64,000 nt of DNA from Parelaphostrongylus tenuis (GCA_019055375.1 JAHQIW010006039.1:1-64000); one strand, 5' to 3'. Counted from the stretch's first letter, positions 21,481 to 35,439 are shown. Numbers and translations are program-made. The notes: generated by a model from the sequence alone, not told the origin.

Positions 21481-22280
21481 AGTAATTTTTGATTGCCCTC
21501 AAAGTCAGTACTCTTATTTTTCCATGCACTGAATATGATTATAAGAGTACTTTGCAAATATCGGAAAAGGCTTTCTTAAGAACCTTTTTGTCTGAAAGAG
21601 ACTTAACACTAGATCATGTGTAATTACTCAAAAGCTAAAAAATATAGGAAAATCAAAATGTGCTTGTTTTCAAAAAGGCTTTCCTAGAGCGCTGAAACAC
21701 GAGTGATAAAAATCCGTTTTGCGTGTCTCTCACATATTTTTTACATGACAAAACCTTTGCCCCAAACTATTAGTAATGGTTCGATAGCATAAACTTTCAA
21801 AATTCTAAAAATGTACTTGTTTTCTAAAAAACCTCCTTACAGCACTGCAGCTGGGAAACTAAAATTGTTCTCAGAGTTGCGCGTTCTCACACGTATTTTT
21901 TGCAGAACAGAGCTCCTCCTTCTAAGTATTAGCAATCAGTCAATAGTGTTAATCCCACAATTTAATAATCTTGGTTTTAGAAACGCTTTCTCATAGCGCT
22001 ATCACACAAAAATAAAATAAAATTTCGTTTCGCATGTGTAGCGTGCCGCCGTGCGAATTATCATTACTTCTTCAAAAATCTCCTCTGCTGAGCAGAGATT
22101 CTTTAGAGGTTTTTTTTTTTCTATCTCTATTACCAAATTAATTCCGCTAATATACCTAAGCCAAAGTCAATGCACCAAGAGCATATGAATGTGCAAAGGA
22201 AGTATCACCTACCTTGGAGTATCAGACACATACGTTTCATTTAGAGTTTATTCTCTAAAGCGCAGAAAAAAAAACTTTAT
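21481..22280. repeat. Degenerate ~165-bp repeat units, probable fragment of a TTAA-type element
   Basis: Units with TTCAAAAAGGCTTTCCTAGAGCGCTG (about 21669-21695), TTCTAAAAAACCTCCTTACAGC (21822) and TTAGAAACGCTTTCTCATAGCGC (21977) are copies of the unit in the elements at 8.5 and 22.3 kb. The end of the block (GTATCAGACACATACG) matches sequence at about 45340. It directly abuts the TTAA at 22281. Confidence 0.55.
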
Positions 22281-25200
22281 TTAACCCCTAACGAGCGCCT
22301 ATAGCAATCAATGCGCGCAGAGCGAAATGCGCCATTTTAGTTGTTTGATTGAGGTTTTTTTCTTCATTCGGCAAAGATTTTCGGACTCGCTGTGATATTT
22401 TGATAAACAAGATCTGATCTACTCACTCATATGCTTTTGGTTTAGTTATACGTGTCATATGTAGAGAAAAACTCTCGTTTACTACGCAGTCGTACTGATT
22501 TGACATACAATTAATTGTCTTGCATTGTACAAAGGAGATCACAATGAAAATCTTTAGTCATGCTTTTCCCTAGTCTTATACAACACCCAAGAGTCGTAAT
22601 AGTACATAAAAATTAAAGAACAGCTAACAATTTTCAAAATTATTACGCCTGCTGTATTCGATAAGTGTTCATCGAAAAATTTTACGTTAACTGAATTTGT
22701 ATCAATCATTCGTTTATTTCAAAAAGTTAAGTGTTTTTGGATAGTGGAAGAATTTCGAGCGGTGAAAGACAACCATGTTTGAATTGAAGGCTCAGAACAT
22801 TGGCATTATACAAACTATTGCGAAGAAATATGTGTCTTTAGAGAAGTAATCTCGGTATTTTTCCCCTATCCGCATCCATATTCGAAAAAGGTATTTTTAT
22901 ACCTGTTCGGGGTTGCGGTAACTATTCGACGGCTTGATTATCGACAATCTGAATGACGTGCTTCATTTTTAAATGGTTTTTATAGAAAACTGTAGAGGTG
23001 AAGTAACATTTTCGCTACTTATATGTTAGACGGCGACAAAGTTTTAAGTCGATATCATTCGCTGGTCAAAACTATTCACATAAGCGTTAGTAATCTTTAG
23101 AAAGCTCAAATTTCTAGTTACAACTCTCGACTGACGGTTCTTCAAATCACGCTTTTATATCTCTGTAGTATCCAGGATAAGATTTCGCTTCTCATTCGCC
23201 TTCCACTTTCATTTTTTCCACGCGCATAAATCGCCGTAAGCACGAAAAGCATATCAGCGTGTAGACATTTTTCGCTAGCATCAGAGTCTACGCTTTCACA
23301 TGAAGTTTCTGTCGATGTTGTGAAGAAATCCTTGATTGAATAACAATTTAAATGCGATTTGTCGCTCCCTACCCCCCCCCCCCCCCTTCTCCCTCCATCG
23401 CTTCTTAAGTTGGCCGGTAAGCAAAGTAGCTGAAAAGATTCATAGCTGAGTAGATTGGAAAGGGAAGCCACAGCAACAAGTTGTTAGTAAGGTAATCGCC
23501 TAATGCTTTTCGTGTTTCCAGAGATTTATACTCGTGGTAAAAATGAAGATGAAAAGCGAGGGAGAAGCAGAATTCCATTCTGTATGCTACTGCATTATAA
23601 AAGGGTGTTTTGAAGAACCGGCGACGGGGAATTGTTGCTAGAGTTTACGCTTTCGAACGATAAATAACATTCTCATAAAATACTTTTGTCCAGCGGATGA
23701 GATCGGCTTGAATATATGTCGCTGTTTAACAAATAGGCACATAATTTTCTTTCACACTTAAACATTTTCACGGCACAGAGGTTTCCAACCAGACTATCAA
23801 TAATCATTCGATAGCACAATTTTCAATGATCTCAATAAGTAGTTTAGTTTTTGAGAAGGACGTTTTGATGCGTTGTTAGAGCTAAAAAATTATTGAGTTT
23901 CATACTCAGCGCCGTGTCGATAGCGCAGAGCAAATTACATGTGGAGTGCGGTGCGAGAGTGTAAAACTCAATATTCTTTTAGCTGTAACGACGCACTAAG
24001 AATTATTTTCCAAAAACTAAGCATATCCTTGAGCTTGTTAAAATCTACATTATCGAATGGGATTTACACTATCGAATGGAATGAAAACCTGAGAGAAATG
24101 CCGTGTCTAGCGGAAAATACTCAGATGTGCAACACAATTTTATTCTTAATGCTACATTTCGTAAAGAAAATTTTTTCAAAAGGTAAGCACACCATTGAAA
24201 CCCTCGAGATTTAAGCCATTGACTGGTTATCAAACAACGCCGTTTTAATACCAATTTTACAATGGACATGTACATACCGTGGAAGACAAACGCGTTGCAT
24301 GTGAAATACAATCTTAGTTTCAGTGTTGCAGCGCAATGAAGAGATTTCTTGGACAGCTAAGACAATTTACCGATATTTGTGCTATCGAAGGTTTGCTAAA
24401 TTATTTGAGGAAAAGCTTTGGTGATCGAAAGACGCTTGAGTTTTGAGTAGCATTTTTTTCACCGTTACAGCGTAGTATAGAGACCTTTCAAAAAATAAGA
24501 TACATCTTTCAAGTTTTCTATATTTAAGCTATCGAATACCTACTAAAGTGTCGAGAAAAAGCGAAAGATACGTTTTTTTTTTTGAATATGGGTGCTGATA
24601 AGGAAAGTGCCGTTTCATACGCGAAGATGAACGAGCGCTTTTCTTTCACTTACTCGAGCTACATACTAGAATTACCTCCAAACAGAGCTCTATTAGAAAA
24701 GTTTAGTTGAAAAAGATGCGCTTTCAAGCCACGTTCAAGCAAGGCAGGCGATACAAATGCACAATAGGGGTTGAAAGTTTGTTTAATTTTCACAGAGACA
24801 TGGTATTACCGCTGGAAAATTAAGGATTTCAAGAGAAAAACTCACTCTGAATATCAAAAACCTCTGTAAAACGTTCAATGTTGATATTCTTTATGCAACG
24901 AAAAGATACCTCTGATATGTAAACTTCACCTATAATCACCAGTACCATTACCAATTATCAGCCTATGACGTCCGAGTGACAGGGTAACGTTTTAGGCGTA
25001 AAAGGTGATTTTTTTCTGCCCTTACAGAGCGTTCTGTGGCAACTTTTCAAAAACCAACTATATCACCAAAATCCTCGCGAATTAAGCGATCTAATGGCTA
25101 ATGACACTTTAGTGAAGAGCTATATCGAAGCACCGGTTAAGCAAATAAAGAAAATTCAGTTTGAAACATAATTTTATTTTCGCTGCTGTAACGTAAAAAA

Positions 25201-25347
25201 ACTCTTTTTTCTAAACCTGAACAGATTACTGAAACCGAGAGAATTGAGCTTTCGAATTAATACCAAATGTCTAAGAGAAAATGCAGCGAGAAAGGCCTTC
25301 AAACAATTGTCTACCTCAGCTGATAGACGCCGTCCCTTAGGGGTTAA
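22281..25347. mobile_element. Non-coding TTAA-flanked repeat element, copy B (piggyBac-like ends)
   Basis: It starts TTAA-CCCCTAACGAGCG and ends CCCTTAGGGG-TTAA. It aligns with copy A (8541-12516) from end to end but lacks the MITE and tRNA-like insertions, so it gives the ancestral arrangement, about 3.07 kb. The right half shows successive degenerate units starting near 23955, 24122, 24302, 24437, 24985 and 25157, each with a phrase like TGAAACATAATTTTATTTTCGCTGC before a TACAGCGCA-like core. No transposase-like frame is present. A C run lies at about 23371-23386. Confidence 0.7.
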
Positions 25348-28300
25348 TAAAAAACATTGCGCGCCACATTTGAGTCGCTCTGCGCTGCCTCGCGACACAC
25401 ACCATAATCGACAAGCAATGCGCAGTATGTGTAGAGCTCAATCTTATTTTTTCTGTTACAGTGCAGTGAAAAGGTGTTTTTATGAAGCAAACACGGTGTT
25501 GGGATTTACGTCATTGATTGATTACCGTTCTCTTTAAAAAGTATTCTGTTTTGCAGACGTGCGGGAAACGTAACAAATTTCCCTTGCTACAGCTCAATAA
25601 AAAAAGTTATTCATAAAACCAGCAGTGTTGAATATGTCTAAATTAACGCTGTCGGGTAAATACTCAGTGAAGGAAAACCTCTGTTCGGCGAAGAAATACG
25701 CGTGGGTAAAACCTAGATTTATTTCTTTCTTCTATAGTGCACTGATTAGGAGATTCAAGCATTCAAATGATTATTACAAGCTCAGTGGAAAATTTTGTCT
25801 ACAAAAAGGCAGACACAAAAAACTTTCCCGAGAATAGAAAAGCACCTAATAATGACCTCCATTTTTTTAGAAATAAGCATTTATTTCTTTTTCAAATGAA
25901 TAAATTGAGGCATATTACGAATATTTCTTCTAAATCAAACGAAGACAAGAAATATACGTTCGTAATGGCACTATTTGATAAGTTTATGTCTCATCACTGC
26001 AATCAAGATAACATCAAGTGAATAAAATAGGAAAAAAATATTACAAAATAAAAAGTGCTTTATGAACTGATTTCACCTCTTCCTCTCAACGAACGCTTGT
26101 AATAGTTTCTAAACACCGAGCTCTTTCAAACTCAGCAGAAAAATCAGTACCGTCATAAATCATTGAGCAGGCAGTCACCAGGATGTAACAAAATCTCACC
26201 CAATTCAGTTAGCATTCCGACATAATCGTTTTTTTTTCAGATTCAGATTGATCCAAGTCGACTAATCACAGTCTGTCGTATCTCGATGTAATTCATCGTA
26301 GTGGCATCAAACCAAATCCGCTGGGATGGGAAAGCGCTAAGTTGAGAAGCTTCGCAACGCTGTGACCTTCCATTCAGAACGGGCGTTGACCGTTCCTGCC
26401 ATCCAGTATGATCTGCTTTTATGATGGCAGTGCATCATGCAAAAGTCGTGCGAGGATCACTACCAAAATACCAGTCTACAGGCCATCTTGAACATTAGTA
26501 GATTGGAATCTGTTTAGCGTTGAAGGACAGTTCTGAGTGAGTATACTTCATTAGAGAGGTGCTTTACTCTACCGGATCCCACTCGATGTCATAACGAGCA
26601 ACTCATATCGTCAAGACGAACAACTGAGCACAAATGTTCAATTATTTGGATCTGAAGACGATTAAGACGTCAGACTGTCAGCAGAGTAAAGCTTCGCAGC
26701 AACCTCATATCAACTCAATGATCTAAGACGATATTACACATATTGGTGTCCTTTTTACTAATACAGAAATCCGTCAATCAATTGAGCTCACATGGATGAA
26801 AAAATTTTACTAAAATAAATCTGACTTACTAAATGAATACTGGTTTCAGCCTCTTTATAAAGATATTTGACTCTTCGGTTTTACTGAACACTCAAACACT
26901 ACACTGTTATTCAATAACATATTCCTATTCAAATCAAAATAATTAATGTCAGGTCTCTGTTTTGATAGACTCGATATTTTTTCTCTTGAGATTTACACTC
27001 AATTACTTTGCAAAACACATAGGAATAAAGAGCGAAGCGTTCAGTGATGACCAATTTCTGAGGGATAAGCAATTCACTACACTTCATATTTTGAGTGGTT
27101 GAATGCTTATTTGAGCAAAGTGATGGGCTGCCGTAACCCGTCTGTATTTATGGGCCACTCTTGCACAATGGGCCGATACCGGATAGATATTTAAGTGGGG
27201 AGCCCAGAGTGTAGAATTGAAGCTGCGACCGATCGAGTGAGCATTGCAAGACAACTTTTAACAGCTGCGTTGCACGCGCTCCAGTATTGTCTTTTGAATT
27301 CTGTGGTCCCAGTAAATCAAGCACAGAGACAATTTGCAACAATTTTTAAAATATACCACACGTAGCACTACTAAAATTTGAAAACCGGGATCAAGTCAAT
27401 AGGCTCAATCAAAAAGAATATACGACACTTGCTTTGCAATGACGAGGGCAGCGTCATAGTTGTTAAGCCGCTTATCACGAACACAATGCTAATTCGACCC
27501 GATCCAGGCTCACCAAGCCTTGCAGTACTCCAGGAAAAGACTCGACAAGCATTGAGCGACATTCATAACAGAAAGGGAAATCCTCTAAATGTGAAAGAAT
27601 ACAGGAGTAAAGTTTTAGAACCTCTATGGATTATGTGCGCCAGAAACGGAACCGAACTCAAAATTCGTTGGAATCAAAACCGTAATTGTGAAAACGAGTC
27701 TTGTAGAAAATAAGCTCGCAATACTGTAGCATCACGCATGTGCGTGTTTGTGAGAAGTGATTTCTCTCCTCTCTCTGATACTGCCGAGTGTGACTTTATC
27801 AAAGTTTTGAGATGGTAATGCTATGGCGGTGCAGATACAGGAACTGCACCACAACCAGCATCGTTCCTTCGCATATCCAACTTTTTGCAACCATGATTTC
27901 TCCCTGACGGTGGCAATTCTTACGACTAATGGTTGATGTCAAAGGACATACGCACATTTGAGCAACATTAATAATGTAATTGAATTCTGAAGTGTACTAG
28001 AAAACGCGATGGTGTTGATGTCGTCCACTGATAGCACAATGCTGGCTCAATGAATAGCGTGTTCGCAAGTCCCTTGTTAACCCCGTTGGGAAGCTGGTAT
28101 CAGAGTTATCTGAAAATACTTGACGTTCTTCAGCCTAAATAGGTACATCTAGTAGGCTACCCTATACTTCAGGGAGAACCCATTCGATTAAAATTTAAAG
28201 CCATTCATGAAAATAAACTCAGCAGTTCCCAAGAATGAGCTGAATTCACCCGTAAAAAGACTATTGTGGATGATGGTTGCGGAAAAGGATTGGAATACCA

Positions 28301-29515
28301 GAAGTCTTGACATTCAAACAGTTGATGTCAATACGTGTGGTGCATAATTGATAAAAATCAAAAGAACAAGTTGGCTACACATTTGTGAGGTGAAATCATT
28401 ATGGAAAAGTGCGGAAATGTGTAAAGAAGTGTTAGTGAAATAAAAGCAGTTTGCAGTGAAGCAGTCAGTGATGTGATAATTGCAAGTCACTCAGTTAGTG
28501 GTTCGTGCACTGACATTGAGGAACGAGCGACCACTGGTTCCGGCAGGTTTTGGCACATTTGCTTAGACCACATCGACGCACAGCGAATGCTTTACAGATG
28601 ATCTCGAAATGTTGGTGAAATGAAAAGGTATATCTCCCACATTCGAAATTAACGCAGAGTAGTTACAATGCATTGTGCACAACTCATTCAATGTCAGATC
28701 AACTGGCCGATATGCGATGTGAGAAATGAGTGAAAAGGAGCGATGTGGACCGCACTCGTGCCTCTGATAGAGGCCACCAACCCATTGACGTATTACTTCT
28801 TTAACTGAATCCACTTCCACTTTTCCACTCCAGAGTTATGCAGCAGGAATATGGACTAACGCTTCATTTAGTCTCCCGTCAAAGAAGTTGGGCATAATAC
28901 ACAGACCACTCGGGAGACGTCTCCTGAAGACGAACCGGGACACTTAACATCAAGCCGGTTCCCATAGTTGTGATCATCAAGCAAAATCCATTTTGAAGGT
29001 TCCATTAAGAAAGAAGCGTCGAAGAGCTGGTTAAATTATTAGAAGTGGACGTAACGGATGTCGAAGAATACATCAGGATTTATCCCCTGAGGACGATCTC
29101 GAAGGTTTATACTAAGGAAATGGAAAGATGCACAAGCTACGCAGGTGAACCACCTAATTTCACAACTGAATCAAATTTCAGACCCATAACCTCTACCAGA
29201 TTGACGCGCGAAGGCAACTAACCCAGCCGATGAGGGCTACAGTACAGTAATTCGCATGGAACATGCATACCTACGTGATGGAATGTCACCTAAACATCTA
29301 AGTGTCTAATTACATAGTAACAGAGATAAAGAAGAAGATGCTCGAAGGTTCGCGATTATAAACATGAGGGATGAAAGTCAGACCACGTTAGAATGTAGAT
29401 AGTTATAGGTATATCCTAAAAGTCTAGATGTCATAAAAGTCAACTTCGTGGTCCAGGCATGACCAGTTGAACCTTTGGGGATGGCGTGTATGATATGTCA
29501 TACACTCGCCTTCAA
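25348..29515. other. No gene recognised
   Basis: The first part (to about 25850) holds more of the degenerate repeat units. A 111-aa open frame at 27378-27713 includes a stretch (GATCCAGGCTCACCAAGCC, about 27503) that matches the S1 repeat body, so it is not believed to be a gene. A minus-strand frame at 28820-28563 (85 aa) has no recognisable domain. Confidence 0.4.
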
Positions 29516-30260
29516 AAACCTTTTTCGCTGGACAAAGCTTTTTCACCATTTTCTTGAATAGTCATTTATTAGCTCCAAAAACGGCAATTCTAACACAATG
29601 CTTATTTTTCTTGAAGGTCTTTTTATCGCGATGTAGCAGCGAGAAGAAAATTACACTTCCTGGCTCTCATTCTTATCCGTCTGGTCATGGCTTTCTACTA
29701 AGTTCTCAATAGTCATTTGATAGGTTAAAAACGCCGTTCATAGCACAGATATGCTTTATCGAAAGATTTTATTCTGCTTTAGCAACAAGGAATAAATGAC
29801 GTTTCTTACTCAAGATTATCTCCGTTTGTATATGAAGCAAAAGCACATGAACGTGTAGAGCAAATTGCAAAGTATTTGAGCAACATTAAAAACCTGAAAG
29901 ATTTCTCGAAACGGAAAAAGCCTTAATCACATAACGAAAATAGCGCGCAGTTTCCGATTCGCGCTGAGCGTGACGATTAATTACCGTCCCCATTCAATGT
30001 CCATCAATAACTCTCAAAAATTTTTTTTATTATTAGCTTATTTAAAACTTGGACTTTATAAATTTTGTTCCATTGTTTCATACACTTTAGCTTTTATTTT
30101 TGTTTTATAAATGAGTCAACTACTCCGAGTGCGAAACTTGATAATCTTTTTATCGCTACAACGCACTAACAAGTCATACAATAAAAACTCTGTTGAAAAC
30201 CATATTTCTCAGGCTATCGAATGAGTACTTAAAGTGTGAAACAAAATTCTGCGCTAATGA
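29516..30260. repeat. Degenerate ~165-bp repeat units (fragment)
   Basis: Cores such as TTTTTATCGCGATGTAGCAGCG (about 29619), TCTGCTTTAGCAAC (about 29771) and CTTTTTATCGCTACAACGCACTAACAAG (about 30146) are copies of the unit seen in the TTAA-bounded elements. Confidence 0.5.
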
Positions 30261-33200
30261 TATTTCACACAAGCAGTCCCAAAAAGGTTAAAATTGGTCG
30301 AGTAGAATCGTCGCTCAACATTCTCAACCACAAACTAAACTTTACATTACTTTACGCATGTAATCCGATTAAATAGGTGATAATCTGATTGTCACGTACT
30401 CGCAAGGTAGCATCCTAAGCAGCGGCTCTGATAGCCTCATGAGATAAAAAATTGAGCAACGTAAATAGTTGAGTGTACTACCGATTATGGCAGACTAATG
30501 TTGCTAGAAGAAACCAGTTCTGCTTCATTTGCTTTATTCCAGTATGTATATATTAGTACTCAATTTATTTGGATTGTTAGCCCCTACAACACAAGCAAAC
30601 TCGAAAGCGTCTTCCATTGGCTAATCTGACTGTAGTTCATTTTCATGCTAAAATACCATTTGCAAAGATTATCCAGGTTATGCAAAGGTCTATAAATTAG
30701 TCTTTATATCGGCATCTTGCATGGGCACGCTGGAGCAAAAAAATACTTAAGAGAGGCTTACTTTTACCAGTTCGATATCTCATCGAAAAACAGTTGGAAT
30801 CCCATGTTGACCTGCCTGGACCACACTTTTTGTAACATTTCTGGTTGCTTAATTTTTTTAGGTATCTCATGCAGTTGAAGTTCATTGCAAGCCGTCAGAA
30901 GAGTGTTGTAGTTCAAGATAGCTACACCTTTTCCTCCCTTCAGAATACCCCTGATGGCAAGGAGAATGCAATCCGAACGTAATGGGGTAGTTTAACAAGC
31001 AACTGGTAGCTTTGATTTCCTCCATTTGAAATAAAATGTCATAAGCATAGATATGAATTATTTTCATCATGCATGCCTTTAGGCATACGTTTTCGACAGT
31101 GAGAGCAGACCTTGCACAGGGTAAGCCATTAAGCGATCGTTATCATTTTCGCTAAAAGGTCACCATAGAAGAGAAATTTTGCATGAACGAAAGCAATGAT
31201 GAATAAGTTGATGACTGTATGATGAAACTTCATTGCTGACATTTTGTAAATCGATCTTGCTTCACGAGTCGTAGGAGTCCTGTGAGGTCATTTGAAGCAT
31301 TGCATTCGCTTCGCTTCTTCTCTCCTGCATGGACATAGCGGCTCTGAAGATTTTCATTAGCCACGTGACCTCAGAAACAGAATGAAGATCGATTTCGGAC
31401 GAGACTAATCCACTATTGTAGATTCATCTTTTGCAAGCACTCATTATCGTATGTCATAGATATTCGTTTTGATCCAGTTCCACTAGCGCTTTACGCAAGT
31501 CGAGATTTAATCGCCAGTAACCGGTTGTCATAGCTTACGTCGTTCGCAGGTGCGCAGAGTGTACAAGGTTCTAAGGGTACAATAACTGAAGTGTATTGCC
31601 GATTAGGTGACCTTCTTCCTAAGGTAGCAAGAATATAGTGAGGACACTCAAGGTGTTAACGAATTTCTCTTCCGTTGTCACTCGTGAGAACGTCAGCCGT
31701 CTTGTGGCAAAATATCTCACAATTCCTTGAATTTGTTCATCCTTTAATAGCGCTTCGGATGAAAATACCATCTCTTGCCATCACGTGCGACACTTTTGGG
31801 AGTGAATAATCTTATGTACGTCGCATTTCGAAACCCAGGAATAACCTTCACAATAATGGGATCGCACTCCAACACTATAGATACTTGTCCTCTGGGTTTT
31901 TGCTCCATTGATTCTACGGAAGATAAAACGCTTTGCGCACCATAAAGCGATGATGGTCTCAACGAACGGATACTCACATAATGATCTAAAATCTACCTTC
32001 TACTTCGATAGAGTTGATAAGTGCTGATCAAAGTGAGGTCTTATAAACTATCCCTCCATCAAAAAGGTCGTTCTTGAAAACGTTTGTATTGTCGTGTATG
32101 ATCACTCTGTTGTGCCACCATTTTAATCGTGGCCGACTAGCCTAATGATATGCATGACCCATTTAGGATTCCTTTCGACATTCGATGATTTTAAAAGCAT
32201 AAATGCAGACAGTCTCAACTATAAACACAGGAGTGTCGCGTAGTATTTCAGACGCAGCCTTCCAAACATCTCTCGAACTTAGTCAACACTTGCCCTAACA
32301 TGGCACTGAAATTTTTTTTATCAAGCGTTTGGATATTATGGTTACAACAGTGTGAAAGAATTTCTATGAACATCTGAAAAGAAGAATTGCTCAGAAATTT
32401 TCGACTAAGTTTTCGTAAACTGATGTCAGTACCTCGCATTTTCAAAATGTGCACATTTTCTTACATTCGCACTTTTTGTGCGAAAAAATTTTACTACTAA
32501 TTTACTTCACATGAGTTTGATAAAAATTCGTAAAGTGAAATAATATATCGTATAAACTCGTTCTGGAAAAATAACACTTGGATCAGGACAGTGGGATTTG
32601 AATTCGTTTAGAGAAGTCCTTTTATACTAGGAAAAATAGCTCAGTATTTTCTGAGGGTCAATATGTGCGCATGTGGCAAAAGATATGTCGACACAGACAT
32701 GGCGACGACGACGTCTCATCCAGCAGAGCAGAGGTCGAAACTAAATCGACGTATCAGCATCAGCACGACTACGTCAATGGAAGCCAGGAATGATGACTGA
32801 TATGTTCGCTTGAATCATTATAAAGCTGGAAAATGTCATTAGTCATGACCAACGAAAATATCAGTATTGATCCAAAATTAAGAATGATTACAGTGAATTT
32901 TCGTGTTACCATATGAGAGTCTGTTACCGACAAAATGATGCATGCTCTGCATCTATGACATAGCTCATGAAGCTTTTAGTTGACTGAGTTGAGCATGACA
33001 AGTTTTATCATTGTTAAATGCATCAAGGATATCATTTTTGTTTCTCTTAGGCATACTTCTCACCGTCATTATAGTACGTACTTTCCCTAGTTATATTTTT
33101 CATTGCTACAGTTGCTCCTATGCTATAGTAAAATTTCAATTCATTCCCTTAAAAAAATAGTGTTTTTGACAGCGTTGTTGTTCAGCAAAGGCTGAATTGG

Positions 33201-33890
33201 CCAGTTGTAGCTCGGTGCTTCATAGTCACTAGCGACGAATGCTCATTTTTTGAGTAAAGGAATGAAGGACCGTATTTTTGAGACGCATAGTCATTAAAGG
33301 TCGGGATTTTTTTGAGACTTAATTTAGAAAGAAGCTATTGTATAGATTCACCTTTTTGATGATAAAGCTGTAGACTTTAACAGTGTTCGCCCCGTAATCA
33401 GTGCAGTGCAGAAAATAAATTATGAACTCGAAGTCAAGGAGGAAAATAAAAGCGTCTTTTACCATAATTGTGTGATTAGTTGCTGTTAACAGAAAATTTT
33501 CTGAGTACGCGGACTAGACGATTAGTACGAAAAGCGGACTATCAAGCTTCAGATAAATCAGAAAATAAACAAAAAAAAAAACTTAGAAGCGGTAAGAAGT
33601 GGAGGAATGAGATTCATTTCTAAGTTGTTTGATCGAGAAGGCTGTTAAATGGAATAAAAAAAAAACGTTGTCGTCTGATTCTGGTGATTCAGCGGACGAA
33701 AATAAATCAAATGGAGGTCATATTGAGAAGAGTACTAAAGAGGCCTATCACTGCTTATTTGTGAGAGCTTCGCAATTCTTTCATAATAAAAAAGAATGTT
33801 TTTGTTCAACTTTTTGATTGATGCTCACTAAAATCGTGGTAGTAGAAGCGACACACGCTGTTTCGACACTGACTATAGATCTTCCTCGAT
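30261..33890. other. No gene recognised; possible FLYWCH-like relic
   Basis: After an acceptor-like TTTTTTAG, a plus-strand frame at about 30861-30981 reads FIASRQKSVVVQDSYTF and ends at a stop, resembling the start of a FLYWCH zinc-finger domain, but the key Trp and Cys residues are missing. A minus-strand frame at 31977-31744 (77 aa) is gene-like in composition but not identified. Otherwise nothing. Confidence 0.35.
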
Positions 33891-33902
33891 ACTCCTAAAT
33901 GT

Positions 33903-34196
33903 AATTTCTACTAATTTTACTGCACTTCACACAGATTATGATTTTTCGTATAATCCTAGGATAACTGAGTGGTGAGCAAAAGTACGAACTTAGGCGGGAG
34001 CCGAACCCGCGTTTGATGCAAACGCGTGCTACCACCATAGCACCGAGGTGCATTCGGGACGCGTTATTACCACTACAACCACCGAGGTGCATTCACATCA
34101 TCACTCTCTCGTTTCTAGTGTGGATGAAACGCGGGTTCGACTCCCGTTTGAGGTCGTATGTTTGCTCACTACTCAATTCTCTTAGAAATAAATGGA
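33903..34196 (-). mobile_element. Palindromic tRNA-derived SINE-like unit with 12-bp target-site duplication
   Basis: The 294-bp unit is flanked by ACTCCTAAATGT at 33891-33902 and 34197-34208. Inverted arms lie at about 33963-34018 and 34122-34180; each carries a B box (GAGCCGAACCC complement on the left, GGGTTCGACTCCC on the right) and the outer phrase TGGTGAGCAAA / TTTGCTCACTA. The middle contains a direct duplication of ACCGAGGTGCATTC (34042 and 34081), i.e. a second partial head. The longer tail is on the left, which gives the minus orientation. The arms belong to the S3 family of 15.6-16.1 kb. Confidence 0.8.
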
Positions 34197-34208
34197 ACTC
34201 CTAAATGT

Positions 34209-35430
34209 CTCTTCAAAATTCCTTAACAATTTGCTAAAGTGACAAAATCAACTCTTTTGAAGCAAACGTATTAGTATCCTCATATTTATTGATTCCATAT
34301 CGATGATAAAATATCAATATTGAAGTTTGAGCGTGGTCTTGAGAAAACACTCAGAACGAAAAGTATGATAATAGAATATGTTTGCTATTATAGCACTTTT
34401 CCACAAACATTACTCTATCCTCATGAAACACGAGACGTTTTACACTCACGTTCTGATTCTGTTCGCTAAATTGGCCGAACTCCACCATTATTAATAGAAC
34501 AAAAATTTCATCAAGACCATCTATATCACTTCATATCCATTTCAAGCTTAACTCACAAGCATTTTGAGTAACCATTGTTTGCTCAATTGTCAAATAAATC
34601 TCCGTCCCCAAATAAATTTGTGATTACCGTTTATGAATCACTTTAGTAAAGGTATATGAAAAACTTTGAAAAAACCAACAAATATTACATTCACAAGTTC
34701 AGAAGAAACTAATAACCACCAAAGATCACTAACATCTCTTAGAAATGAGAGAGAAACTTTATTCGAGAATTTTTAAAGTGAGATGAGAATTCAAATTCTC
34801 TTTTGGAAGGTTCCTTTCCAATATTCTGCCAGTGTAGGAATGAAGAAATATTTAGTGACTAGTCATGTTGAAGTAAAGTGAAGATCGGATTTTGGAGTAT
34901 TATATTTTGAATCATGAACAAAGGAATTTAAGTAAAAGTTCAACTTATTTTAGTTAGGAAGTGAACTGATTTGCTAGTGATTATTGAAGAGTAAAAAAGT
35001 ACGTAGGATACGAGAACGATATTGCAGCTAAAGGAGCTACGGGGAAGAAGAAAAGCGAAAACATCACAGCGTTCTGTGTTTTCTGGGCAATACACACTTG
35101 ATTGAGAAACATTACGCTATCAAAATGCTGTCGTCTAGTTAGAACGGAACACGATGTTCGATGAGTGAGAGCGATAGAGGGTTCTCGCCGTAATGCCGGA
35201 TCTCAACAAGATTGTTCTAGTCGACGACACTCTTCATTGGCTTTATTACGGTAGCACAACCACATTAATGGGCAGCAAGAGAAAAAATACAGCCAAATTG
35301 AGCTATTAAAGCTTCTTGAACATCTTTCCGAACTTTTTTCGAATAATTTCAGCTACTGTTCCAGCAGTTTTCAATACTTTTATTTTTAGTTGTTTTTTTT
35401 TATGCAGAAAATATCTGTGGTAGAAATATT
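34209..35430. other. No gene seen
   Basis: AT-rich sequence with short frames only. Confidence 0.5.
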
Positions 35431-35439
35431 TTCATATTT

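Noticed and set aside
23142..23471. 109-aa minus-strand open frame with a Gly/Arg-rich stretch
   Set aside because: It lies wholly within the non-coding TTAA element copy B and includes the C homopolymer; the matching region of copy A (about 10046-10450) is not open on that strand.
27378..27713. 111-aa plus-strand open frame
   Set aside because: Part of it reads through an S1 repeat fragment (about 27503-27540), and no domain or splice signal was found.
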